From: Entamoeba histolytica HM-1:IMSS
Taxonomy: Eukaryota > Evosea > Mastigamoebida > Endamoebidae
Assembly (NCBI RefSeq): GCF_000208925.1
Contig: NW_001915177.1
Coordinates: forward strand, 1 to 16,623
Direction of reading: 5' to 3'
Length of the DNA stretch: 16,623 nt
Shown here: positions 6,049-14,232 of the stretch, one piece after another
Numbering within the stretch: position 1 is the stretch's first letter
How the letters are laid out: every line of letters starts with the position of its first letter
Translations under genes and position numbers: made by a program
Notes under the pieces: model-generated
What the model was told of the DNA's origin: nothing
What the model saw: the letters and a program-made list of their open reading frames with translations, nothing else
Databases searched by the model: none

Positions 6049-7923
6049 ATGAGTGAACAACGTGAAAGGGTTATCAATGAAATTATAGACACAGAAATAA
6101 GTTATTTAAATTCATTAAGTGAATGTCGTGCTTTTTATTGGGATGATATGCGTCTCAGAAAACCTAATACAATGGTTGTTCCAATGGAAAAAGTTGATGA
6201 AATATTTATTGGGCTTGAAGATACCATTGTTGTTTCTCAATATTTTTGTACATTACTTAAAGACTTAAAGAAAGAAAATAAACTTTATACGAATATTCAA
6301 GATGCATTTATTAAAGCTGCTCCTTTCTTTCTTTATATGAGAGAATTTATTGGTAATAATTCTAATGCATTAAAAATTGTAAATGGTTATAAAGATAATA
6401 AAAAAGTTGACTGTTATTTTGAACAAATACGACAATGTTTACCTACAAAACCACAATTAGATTTAGGTTCATTATTAATTATGCCAGTACAACGAACACC
6501 ACGATATGTATTATTATTAAACGAAGTTTTAAAACATACTGATAAAGAAAAGTCTCCTGAAATTTATCAAAGTGTAGAAAAAGCTTATAATATAATGAAA
6601 GATGTTGCATCACAAGTAAATGGATATATTCCAGAATTTGATAGAATACAAAAATTACGTATTATAACTGAATATTTAGAACCTTCTTTACGAGAGAATT
6701 GGTATTGTAAAGGAAGAAGTGTTATTGAAATGAATAAAGATGCATTATGTGGATTGGTTTATTCAATAACAACAGATTATATTGTTATTGGAGAAAGAAA
6801 AGCAAAAAATATAATTGCACCTGTAAAAACTATCTCATTGTACAAACCTCAAGTCCAAAGTACATTAAATTTTGGCATTACTATTACTTCATATGATAAT
6901 AAAAAAACCATTACATTATCCTTTGCTTCACAAGAAGAAGTTAATCAATTTATTAATAAATTGTCTACTGTTATTATGAGTTGTACAGAAGAAATTTACC
7001 AAACATTGGGAAAAAAGTGTTGTATATTTTGTCATAAAGCAAATATTTCAACTAAATGTCCTGTTTGTAATAAAACTGTTTGTGATGAATGTAAAAACGA
7101 TAAATCATGTTATTCATGTCAATTTGAAAATATAAGAATTGAAATGAATAAAAAATACTTATATGTACCAAAAAACCCAATCGTTATAAAGTCATTTAAT
7201 CAATTATCTCAGAGTATGAAAGAAAAGGAGATGATTCAAGACATGTATGCTGAGTTAGGTGTTGATCAACCTAAGCCTATATCAACTGAAAAAAGAGTCG
7301 ATCCATTTACTGCATTTTTACAAGGAGATCAAAAAATAGATACAGAGTTCTTTTTAAATTTTACTAAACAGGCTGAAGAAAAAAGAAAGAAAGAAGAACA
7401 ACAGAAAACACTTGAAACAATAAAAGGGAATACTTCAACTGGAAGTTATACTGCTGCTTCTGATAATATCCCTCCTAACACACAAGAAACTACATCAAAT
7501 CAACAGTATACTAGTCAAAATATTATTAGTTTAAATCAATTACCACATCAACAAATCACTGGACAACCACTCCAACAATCTCAACAACAATACCAAGTAA
7601 ATTATCCTCCTAATACTCAAACTTACCAACAACAAGTTCAACAACAATATTTCCAACAAGTACCCCAACAGCCATATTACCAACAACAATACCAACAACA
7701 GCAATATCAACAACCGATCCAACAACAACAATATTATCAACAACAACCTCAACAACAATATCAAATGGGATATGATTCTACTACTCAAACATATCAACCA
7801 CCACCTCAACAACAATATTACCAACAATATCAAGGATATGACACAAATTCTCAGATGTACCAACAAATGGGATACCCAAATTATCCACAACCAAATTATG
7901 GTTATTCACCTTATGGATATTAA
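6049..7923 (+). CDS. Rho guanine nucleotide exchange factor with FYVE-like zinc finger and Q/Y-rich tail
   Basis: This 624-residue cytosolic signalling protein should activate Rho/Rac GTPases by GDP-GTP exchange. A DH (RhoGEF) domain fills about 4-195; its conserved helix is clear at LLIMPVQRTPRYVLLLNEVL (142-161). Residues about 215-315 look like a PH-type beta-rich domain. A cross-brace zinc finger follows with four CxxC pairs (325/328, 337/340, 345/348, 354/357). The spacing is FYVE-like but there is no RRHHCR patch, so PI3P binding is doubtful. A charged helical linker (385-455) leads into a low-complexity tail (about 474-624) of Gln, Tyr, Pro and Asn with QQQY-type repeats ending YSPYGY. 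The ATG follows an A-rich leader and a TATA-like word at 6000. RhoGEF plus FYVE architecture is common in Entamoeba; the target GTPase is not predictable. Confidence 0.9.
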   Translation: MSEQRERVINEIIDTEISYLNSLSECRAFYWDDMRLRKPNTMVVPMEKVDEIFIGLEDTIVVSQYFCTLLKDLKKENKLYTNIQDAFIKAAPFFLYMREFIGNNSNALKIVNGYKDNKKVDCYFEQIRQCLPTKPQLDLGSLLIMPVQRTPRYVLLLNEVLKHTDKEKSPEIYQSVEKAYNIMKDVASQVNGYIPEFDRIQKLRIITEYLEPSLRENWYCKGRSVIEMNKDALCGLVYSITTDYIVIGERKAKNIIAPVKTISLYKPQVQSTLNFGITITSYDNKKTITLSFASQEEVNQFINKLSTVIMSCTEEIYQTLGKKCCIFCHKANISTKCPVCNKTVCDECKNDKSCYSCQFENIRIEMNKKYLYVPKNPIVIKSFNQLSQSMKEKEMIQDMYAELGVDQPKPISTEKRVDPFTAFLQGDQKIDTEFFLNFTKQAEEKRKKEEQQKTLETIKGNTSTGSYTAASDNIPPNTQETTSNQQYTSQNIISLNQLPHQQITGQPLQQSQQQYQVNYPPNTQTYQQQVQQQYFQQVPQQPYYQQQYQQQQYQQPIQQQQYYQQQPQQQYQMGYDSTTQTYQPPPQQQYYQQYQGYDTNSQMYQQMGYPNYPQPNYGYSPYGY

Positions 7924-8133
7924 TTTATTGATAAAACTTTTAACATTTTATTATTTAGTCTTTAGACTTCCTAACTCACAGTTGTTTCAGATAAAGAAAA
8001 CTTGGAGGCACAATCACTGACTCTCTAAAACGTCCTTTCTCATTTTCGTTTTTCTTCTACTAACTATCTTTTCATTTTGATTGGTGAATATCGATAGGGG
8101 TATTAAGTCGTATTGTTTGTGAAACAATTACTT

Positions 8134-8147
8134 GTATTTATAGAACT
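8134..8147 (+). promoter_or_regulatory. Promoter-like motif GTATTTATAGAACT, copy 2
   Basis: Identical to 2630-2643 and again without an obvious protein start at the right distance. The start of the gene at 8467 is over 300 bases away and has its own GAAC words. It may drive a short non-coding transcript covering 8160-8400, or it may be a chance or repeat-derived match. Confidence 0.3.
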
Positions 8148-8425
8148 TTTTGAAGGGAATATCTAATTTTTGAAAGGGAAGAACTCAAAAAAGGCGGTAC
8201 AGCTTCAAATCTTAGAAAAAATGGTTAAAAAAAGATTATCAGTTGTTTGGATATCAAAGAGAGATCTTTCTACTTTCCTAAAATTCTCAAACCCCCCGAA
8301 AAAAAATCTAATAGTTCCGAAGAATAACGAAGGAAAGAGTTGTTTGATGAATAGGAAAAATGAAAAAGAAAAAAATAAAAAAAGAGGATTTTGAATTCGT
8401 TAAAAAAAGATATAAGATATAAATA

Positions 8426-8448
8426 GAACATAGAAATATAAAAAGAAC
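8426..8448 (+). promoter_or_regulatory. Paired GAAC motifs upstream of the 8467 gene
   Basis: GAACATA occurs at 8426 and again at 8445, 41 and 22 bases before the ATG at 8467. GAAC elements are an established part of Entamoeba core promoters. Two tandem copies this close to the start suggest real promoter function. Confidence 0.45.
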
Positions 8449-8466
8449 ATAAAAAGTCATCTACAA

Positions 8467-9120
8467 ATGAAAATACCAAAACAAGAAGAAGACATGAAAA
8501 CATATGAAGGTAGTTTAATTAAAGAAAGTAGAAGTGAAAGTCCATTATTCTTTAGAACAAAAAATGAGTATAAAGATTTTTATGTTATTCAACAAGGAAT
8601 TTTACTTTCATTTTTAAATAGTTATTGTTTAATTAAAATTAAAAAACAAAAGAAACAAGCACTTGTTACTTCAGCTTATCCTATTGTTACTCAATTAGAT
8701 TTTGGTAATGAAGAAATTGATGTTCAAGAATTAGCTGATTCTATTTGTAGACCAATTTATGAAGATGAATGTAAATTAGTTAATAAGAAACAAACTGCAA
8801 TGAGAAGATTTGAAAAGAATAAAAAAGTATTTGTTCAACATCTTCTTATTGATATGTTAACTGAAAAAGGTTTTTATTTTGAATCAAAATTAGCTAGAAA
8901 AACTAATAAAACATTCAGACTTGAACGAATTGAAAAAATTTATTATGGAGGTCGTTTAATTATGAATTTTAATGATTTCTTAGAAAGAGGATATGCTGTT
9001 AACTCATATCTTAATTCCCAATTTAAAGATAGTTCTTCTGCTATCATTCCAAAACAATCAAAAGGTCTTAGTGATCTTATTTTAAAAGAAAATCTTTATA
9101 GCCAACCAATTTTTAATTAG
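8467..9120 (+). CDS. Hypothetical protein, lysine-rich, no family recognised
   Basis: A 217-residue soluble protein; I do not recognise the family. It has no signal peptide or membrane segment. Features: a charged N-terminus (1-30), a beta-like patch (DFYVIQQGILLSFLNSYCLIKI, about 37-58), an acidic stretch around 80-100, a basic helical region (about 107-160, with RRFEKNKKVF and KLARKTNKTF), and a short hydrophobic C-terminus. Codon use is like the neighbouring genes and the frame is clean, so it is probably real. It has its own GAAC-type promoter words and a TAG stop followed by a T-rich 3' flank. The basic middle could bind nucleic acid, but no motif shows this. An Entamoeba-specific protein is the likeliest description. 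Confidence 0.7.
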   Translation: MKIPKQEEDMKTYEGSLIKESRSESPLFFRTKNEYKDFYVIQQGILLSFLNSYCLIKIKKQKKQALVTSAYPIVTQLDFGNEEIDVQELADSICRPIYEDECKLVNKKQTAMRRFEKNKKVFVQHLLIDMLTEKGFYFESKLARKTNKTFRLERIEKIYYGGRLIMNFNDFLERGYAVNSYLNSQFKDSSSAIIPKQSKGLSDLILKENLYSQPIFN

Positions 9121-9643
9121 AATGTTTTTATTTTCTTCTTGTTTTTATTTATGTAGTATTAACTGAGTGATTGACAAAATTTTTGAACGTATTGTTTTTG
9201 TTTCTTATCATTTCTTTTTATTTATTTTCATCCTTTTGAAAAAAATCCTTTTCTTTTTTCTTTTATTATTTCTTATTCTAATTATTTCTATTATTTTTTT
9301 TTATTATCATTCAAAATAGTCACTATAAATAGTTCTTGTTATTATTTTCTTTTCTTTAATAGCCATTTTCTTTTTTTTTCTTGTAAATAACTATTATTAT
9401 TGTTAAAAAGGAGTATTAAAAGATATACCTACAATTGGATTTTCTTTATATTAAGAAGTACTTCATTCAATAACTCTACTTCTATCATAGAGTTTATTTC
9501 CAATACATTCAAACAAAATAATACTATTGTTAATTAAGATTCAAAAAATTAGTGATTATCTTACTCTCCTTACATTTTTCATGGTTTACATTCTTTTTTG
9601 GTGTTTTAGTCTCAGTGTCAATATTCTATTATACTTTAATTGT
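9121..9643. other. T-rich spacer leading into the transketolase breakpoint
   Basis: The first half is the T-rich 3' flank of the preceding gene. A hairpin AACTCTA (9472-9478)/TAGAGTT (9488-9494) with a 9-base loop is present. In none of the three forward frames do I see any of the missing transketolase N-terminus (no GDG motif), so this is unrelated sequence brought next to the transketolase at about 9640. Confidence 0.6.
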
Positions 9644-11089
9644 TTATATGATGATAATCATATTACTATTGATGGAAATACTAATCTTGCATTTACAGAA
9701 GATGTTGGAAAAAGATTTGAAGCATATAATTGGAATGTATTGAAATGTAATGGAGATAATGTAAATGAAATTGATGCAGCACTTGTTTTAGCAAAAGCAT
9801 CAGATAAACCAACTCTTATTTGTTGTAAAACTACTATTGGACTTGGTATGCCAAATAAACAAGGCACTTCTAAAGCACATGGAGAACCACCAGGACCAGA
9901 ATTAGAATTAATGAAGAAAGCATATGGAGTTACAGAAGAGTTTCATGTTGATGAAGATGTTTATGCAGTTTATCATGCAGCATCAGAAAGAGGAAGTTTA
10001 AAACATACAGAATGGAAAAAGATGTATGAAGAATATAAGAAAGAAGAAGTAGAACTTGCAAAAGAATTTGAACGTAGACTTAAGAGAGATATTTCAAGTA
10101 TTTCAGAATTATTTAAAGAAGAAATTAAAGCAGATGAAAAAGGTGAAGCTACAAGAATTAGTTCAGGAAAAGCATTTAATGAAATTGCACAAAAATTACC
10201 AGAAATAATTGGAGGAACTGCTGATGTTGGAGGAAGTGTTAAAGTCGTACTTCCAGGAGTATCATTCCATGAAGATCCTAAAGGAAGAAATATTCATTAT
10301 GGAATTAGAGAACATGCTATGGGAAATATGGTTAATGGAATGAGTATTTATGGAGGATTAATTGCATATGGATCTACATTCTTTGTATTTAGTGATTATT
10401 GTAGACCAACTATTAGATTGGCAGCACTTTCACATTATCCATCAATATTTGTTTTTACTCATGATTCTATTGGAGTAGGAGAAGATGGACCAACACATCA
10501 ACCAATTGAACATCTTATTTCATATCGATCAATGCCTAATTGTGTTGTTATTCGACCATCAGATGCAAATGAAACACGTGTAGCATGGAAGATAGCTATT
10601 GAAAGAACTAATGGACCAACTCTTTTGATTATGGCAAGACAAAATAGTAAGATTATTGATAGAACTGTTTTTGCATCATCAGAAAATGTAAGAAAAGGAG
10701 GATATGTTTTAAGAGATTATGGAACACCAGAAGTCATTCTTATGGCTACAGGAACAGAAGTAGATATTGCTATTAATGCAGCAGAGAAACTTCATAAGGA
10801 AGGACTTGGAGTTAGAGTTGTTTCACTTCCATCATGGGAATTATTCAGTCAACAAAGTGATGAATATAGAGAGTCAGTTCTTCCAAGAAAGATTCATGCT
10901 AGAGTATCAGTCGAAGCATCATCAACTATGGGATGGGAGAAGTTTATTGGAGATTGTGGTGTTGCTGTTGGAATGCATTCATTTGGAGCATCAGCACCAA
11001 TCAATAAGTTGTATGAGAAGTTTGGTATTACCTCAGACAAAGTTGTTGAAGCTGCACACAAATCAATCGAAAATGTTAAGAATTGGTAA
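9581..11089 (+). CDS. Transketolase, N-terminally truncated (probable gene fragment)
   Basis: Transketolase moves two-carbon units between sugar phosphates in the pentose phosphate pathway using thiamine diphosphate (TPP). Homology runs from about 9644 (YDDNHITIDG) to the stop and covers the last three quarters of the usual 660 residues. From the first ATG (9581; 502 codons), residues 1-21 are unrelated and hydrophobic. YDDN is at 23-26, KAHGEPPG around 98-105, GGTAD 211-215, the HYGIREH block with catalytic Glu at 244, THDSIGVGEDGPTHQP at 293-308, and MARQN near 351-355. All are intact. Missing are about 180 residues with the GDG half of the TPP site and several active-site His, so it should not work alone. 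The frame is clean over 480 codons, which suggests recent truncation or strong recent conservation. A LINE fragment begins about 50 bases after the stop. Confidence 0.85.
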   Translation: MVYILFWCFSLSVNILLYFNCLYDDNHITIDGNTNLAFTEDVGKRFEAYNWNVLKCNGDNVNEIDAALVLAKASDKPTLICCKTTIGLGMPNKQGTSKAHGEPPGPELELMKKAYGVTEEFHVDEDVYAVYHAASERGSLKHTEWKKMYEEYKKEEVELAKEFERRLKRDISSISELFKEEIKADEKGEATRISSGKAFNEIAQKLPEIIGGTADVGGSVKVVLPGVSFHEDPKGRNIHYGIREHAMGNMVNGMSIYGGLIAYGSTFFVFSDYCRPTIRLAALSHYPSIFVFTHDSIGVGEDGPTHQPIEHLISYRSMPNCVVIRPSDANETRVAWKIAIERTNGPTLLIMARQNSKIIDRTVFASSENVRKGGYVLRDYGTPEVILMATGTEVDIAINAAEKLHKEGLGVRVVSLPSWELFSQQSDEYRESVLPRKIHARVSVEASSTMGWEKFIGDCGVAVGMHSFGASAPINKLYEKFGITSDKVVEAAHKSIENVKNW

Positions 11090-11140
11090 TTTGACTATTC
11101 TTTATTTTTCTATTTTATTGTTTATTGTTTTTTTTTATTT

Positions 11141-11880
11141 CAGACGGAGCAGCAAAAATACTACAAAATGATGATTTAAAATACTGTAAACATTGTCATA
11201 ACACAATAGCATCTATTAATTATATATTGTTAGGATGTCCTGTAATGAAAAAGAATCAAATATCAAAACATGATTATGTATGTAAACAAATATTTAAACA
11301 TTTATTAATTACCCATTTTAATGAATTTGATTCAATTGATTTTAATAATCCTCCTAAATGTATTAATAATGATGAAATGGTTATAACTTACAATAAAGAT
11401 TTATTTGTTAGTGACCATTCTTTCAATGATAGAAGACAAGATATATATTAACAAAATATGAAAGAAAAGAAAGGATATATTATAGATGTTGCTATATGTC
11501 AAGATATTAATAGAATTTAGTTCTATTCACAAAATGAATACAAACAAAGAATTACAAGAGAAATTAAGAATTAATATAGAATTAATATATGTAGAAATAA
11601 TATCTTTTATATTATTAATAAATGGATTAATACATAAAGAGTCAGTAAGAAGATTAAAAGCACTGAAATTACAATTAAAATTCCCCTAAAATCCTACGAA
11701 CAATAATAATAAAAAATATGAAAGACTTAATGTTTTACACATTCAATTCTGGCAGCACATTAGAAGAAGAACAATCTAATGCGAGCGTGTTAGAAATGAA
11801 CTCTATTACACCAATAGAGCATATTGAAAAAACTGAAATAATCACTTCTCAATACTCATAAAATCCAATAATGGATATAT
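11141..11880 (+). mobile_element. LINE copy A: 3' end of an EhLINE-type retrotransposon, 5'-truncated
   Basis: Only the C-terminal endonuclease end of ORF2 and a short 3' tail remain. The left end (about 11141, residues DGAAK) falls at the same ORF2 region that reads QDGA in copy B at 13120, so the element is truncated, as is usual for target-primed insertion. It sits about 50 bases after the transketolase stop, behind a T-run. The right limit is not certain; ORF2 ends at 11861 and copy B begins by about 11930. Confidence 0.85.
11143..11861 (+). pseudogene. LINE ORF2 C-terminus (restriction-like endonuclease), copy A, broken
   Basis: Family ORF2 proteins carry a reverse transcriptase and a restriction-enzyme-like endonuclease that nicks the target. 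This piece shows CKHC then ILLGC, the zinc-knuckle region in which the usual His is Tyr (NYILLGC). The catalytic PD-X12-14-D motif reads RRQD...GYIID, so the Pro is lost but both acidic residues remain, 14 residues apart. Breaks: an in-frame TAA at 11449-11451, a TAG at 11518-11520, a frame change at about 11515-11530, and a second after the CCCC run at about 11686-11689, where one extra base seems present. The C-terminus resumes at MKDLMFYTF (11718) and stops at 11861. Confidence 0.8.
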
Positions 11881-11936
11881 CTAATAATTGACATTTTTTT
11901 GTTTTTTTATTTCTCTTTGAGAAATACCCAAAATAT

Positions 11937-12985
11937 GTGGAGTCATATTATGACATTAAGAAATTATATGACACTGTCAACCACGAATGGGTTATTGAAT
12001 CATTAAATTATTTTAATTATGAATGTGTCATCATTGACATTATTGAAAGTATGATGACTAGATTGAAGATATTCATATACTATAAATTTAATGAATATCT
12101 ATGATGTATTAAATTAAATAGAGGAATTTTACAAAGTGATTCATTATCAAATCTACTCTTCATCATTAATATGAATGTAATTTCTCAATTCATCGAAGAG
12201 AAATTCCCAAAATCAAATCACACATTATATATGGATGATTTGAGAATAATGACGGGAAGTAGTGAAGAAATGGGAATAATCCACAATGAAATTAAAGAAA
12301 TAATAAGTGGAATAGGGATGGAAATGAATGAGAAAAAGTCAGGATTGGTATTAAAAAACATTAAAGAAATACCAAATGGAATGCAAAACATCCCCGTAGT
12401 TGAAGGTGAGGACTTGTATAAATACTTAGGAATATGGCAGTCTAACGAAATTGATGACACCTTCAATTGTAAATCCATCAAAGAAAAAATGATGAAAAAG
12501 ATGGAAGAAATAAACACTGATGATAGCAGTAATAGAATATATATTACTAGAATAAACACTGAAGTAATCCCTATCTTCAGATATTCAGCATCAGTTGTAA
12601 ATTGGAAAATTACAGACCTAGACAAAATTGATTTGGAGATAAGAAAATATTTAAGAAAGGCAAAATACATTGGTGCCGGAAACTCCAAAGATAGGTTGTA
12701 TGTCATTATAGAAGAAATGGGTGAAGGATTAATAAATATAAGGGACGAATATGTTATTGAATTAGTAAGAACAGTGATGTACTACTGTACCAGAGAAAGT
12801 GAAATTGGAGATAACATATTAGAGAGATGGTACAACAAGAAATGAATATGGAATAGAATTAAAAAAGCCCTAGGTCATAAAATCCCAGAAACAAAAATAG
12901 AAGAAATAATAAATGAAGGGATAGAAAAGAAAAAAGAAAAAGAAGTAGTAGTAGAAATAAAGAAATTATTGACAAATACATCAAA
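11937..12985 (+). pseudogene. LINE copy B reverse transcriptase, 5'-truncated and broken
   Basis: The non-LTR reverse transcriptase normally primes DNA synthesis on nicked target DNA. Motif A is seen as YYDIKKLYDTVNH (from about 11946). Motif B reads RGILQSDSLSNLLF, where the usual LQGDSLSP has lost Gly and Pro. Motif C, YMDDL, is intact (about 12228-12242). ESLNYF, the thumb-like YKYLGIW and an extended helical region follow. In-frame stops lie at 12102-12104 (TGA) and 12843-12845 (TGA), and the frame changes near 12985-13005. A 224-codon stretch from ATG 12171 remains open but covers only half a polymerase, so no activity is expected. Confidence 0.85.
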
Positions 12986-12987
12986 AA

Positions 12988-13849
12988 TTGAAGTGTCATC
13001 AAATAAGTAGATATTTTAGAAGATGGTTCGAGTCAAAAGGAGTAGATAAAACTACTACAGTGAAAGCATGGAAATCCATCAATATTAAGAAAAATGCATT
13101 CCTTCAATTAACTAAAATGCAAGATGGAGCAATATTTTGTGGGTATAGAAAATCAAAAATAATGAAAAATGAAAGATTAAAATACAAAACACTTTGTAAA
13201 GACAAGATAGCAACAGTAAAACACATTCTACTATCTTGTATTTATCATAATAAATCACAAATGGAAAAACATGACAATATTGGCATAATAATATTGATTA
13301 ATAAGAAAATATACATTCAATAAACAATATAAAAACCCCCATATGAAACAATGTTCAAATATAAAGACATCACAATGATATGGAACAAACAAATAATGCC
13401 TAAAAGTGAATGACAATACCACAAAATAATAGACATGTATGTAATAGATAAAAAGAACAAAACTAGTTTATTATTTGATATGACTAATGTTGAATATCAC
13501 AATATTAATTTAGTGTAAATGAAGAAAAGAAATAAGTATAAGGAAATAAAGAATATTCTAAAGAAAATAGAAAAATTAAAAGATGTCAGAATAATTCCAG
13601 TAGTAATCTCAATCAATGGATTAATAAATAAAGAAAGTAATAAATTAATTAAAGAATTAAAAATTGAGATTAACATTGTGAAAGAAATTAAAAACCTTGT
13701 AATTAAAAAACATGATTGATGTCATGGAATATTGCTTCAATCACAACCAAACATACTCAGTAGAGCTGATTGAAGAAGATGAAGACGAAGGGATGGGATT
13801 AGTCTCCCCTGAGCTATTAACAATAGAAGATACTTCTATTAATACTTAA
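12988..13849 (+). pseudogene. LINE copy B ORF2 C-terminus (endonuclease region), broken
   Basis: This continues ORF2 in another frame from RYFRRWFESKG. The zinc-knuckle region reads LKYKTLC...KHILLSC, so the first Cys of the CxxC pair is gone but His and the last Cys remain. The endonuclease motif reads IIDMYVIDKK...LLFD, again without the Pro of PD but with both Asp, 14 residues apart. Stops in this frame are at 13321, 13327, 13411, 13516 and 13717. The last segment resumes in another frame at MIDVMEYCF (13712) and ends ...SINT with TAA at 13847-13849, inside the tail shared with the SINE. Confidence 0.8.
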
Positions 13850-13858
13850 TTAATTGCA

Positions 13859-14232
13859 TATTATTCTTATTCTTTTTGTAAAAATTAGTTTAATTGAATT
13901 AATGTTGATAAAACATGAAAATTCAAATCACAAAAGATGAAATAAAAATAAAACAAAATTGAATCTTCTTCTCTTCAATTTTTTTTGTTATTTAAAAAAA
14001 AATACTAAAAATAAAATAAGCTAATTATAGAAAATAACAATATTATAATTATATTATTATTATATTATTAATATTATTATATAATTATTGTTATTGTAAA
14101 AATGATAAAAATGAATGATGTTTATTATAATAGAATGATGTTAAAATAATAATTGACTTGATGTGTTAATAAATTATATTAAACTATTTAATTATTCATA
14201 TTTTGAACTTATAAACATCAAATTAAATTAAA
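13859..14232. other. AT-rich spacer with a long imperfect palindrome, upstream of the TLDc gene
   Basis: No gene. The outer arms AATAACAATA (14033-14042) and TATTGTTATT (14086-14095) are perfect inverted repeats enclosing about 43 bases of TTA/TAA repeats that are themselves largely self-complementary. The remainder is low-complexity spacer and the promoter of the next gene. Confidence 0.6.
14203..14216 (+). promoter_or_regulatory. GAAC element and TATA-like sequence of the TLDc gene
   Basis: TTGAACTTATAAAC lies 17-30 bases before the ATG at 14233, at the distance expected for an Entamoeba core promoter with a GAAC element. The bases ATAAACATCAAA that follow resemble those before ATGs at 65 and 16470. 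Confidence 0.5.

Larger units (their letters stand above)
7924..8466. other. Spacer with a promoter-like motif and an unexplained higher-complexity patch
   Basis: No supported gene. It contains a perfect hairpin ATTGTTT-GTG-AAACAAT (about 8113-8129), the promoter-like motif (8134-8147), and a near-repeat TTTTTGAAGGGAA (8147-8159)/TTTTTGAAAGGGAA (8167-8180). TTGAAG near 8151 could pair with CTTCAA at 8203-8208. An ATG frame at 8221-8394 would encode 57 basic residues, but I cannot support it. Two GAAC motifs (8426-8429, 8445-8448) precede the next gene. Confidence 0.5.
11930..13858 (+). mobile_element. LINE copy B: second EhLINE-type retrotransposon, 5'-truncated, with intact 3' end
   Basis: This copy is in the same orientation as copy A and belongs to a different subfamily, as the proteins differ at most positions. 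It begins within the reverse transcriptase near motif A and continues to the 3' tail. There the last ORF2 codons include GGATGGGATTAGTCTCCC, the same tail as the SINE-like element at 3982. ORF1, the ORF2 N-terminus and the fingers part of the reverse transcriptase are absent. I found no convincing target-site duplication around it. Confidence 0.85.

Noticed and set aside
7540..7890. Reverse-strand frame of 116 leucine-rich codons
   Set aside because: It is the antisense of the CAA-rich RhoGEF tail; TTG on the reverse strand gives leucine runs automatically.
8116..8210. Possible intron starting GTTTGT and ending TAG
   Set aside because: The donor matches the Entamoeba consensus, but there is no reading frame to join on either side.
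8221..8394. 57-codon basic frame
   Set aside because: Short, Lys-rich in an A-rich stretch, no recognisable domain; the ATG lies within a longer frame without ATG. Not supportable as a gene.
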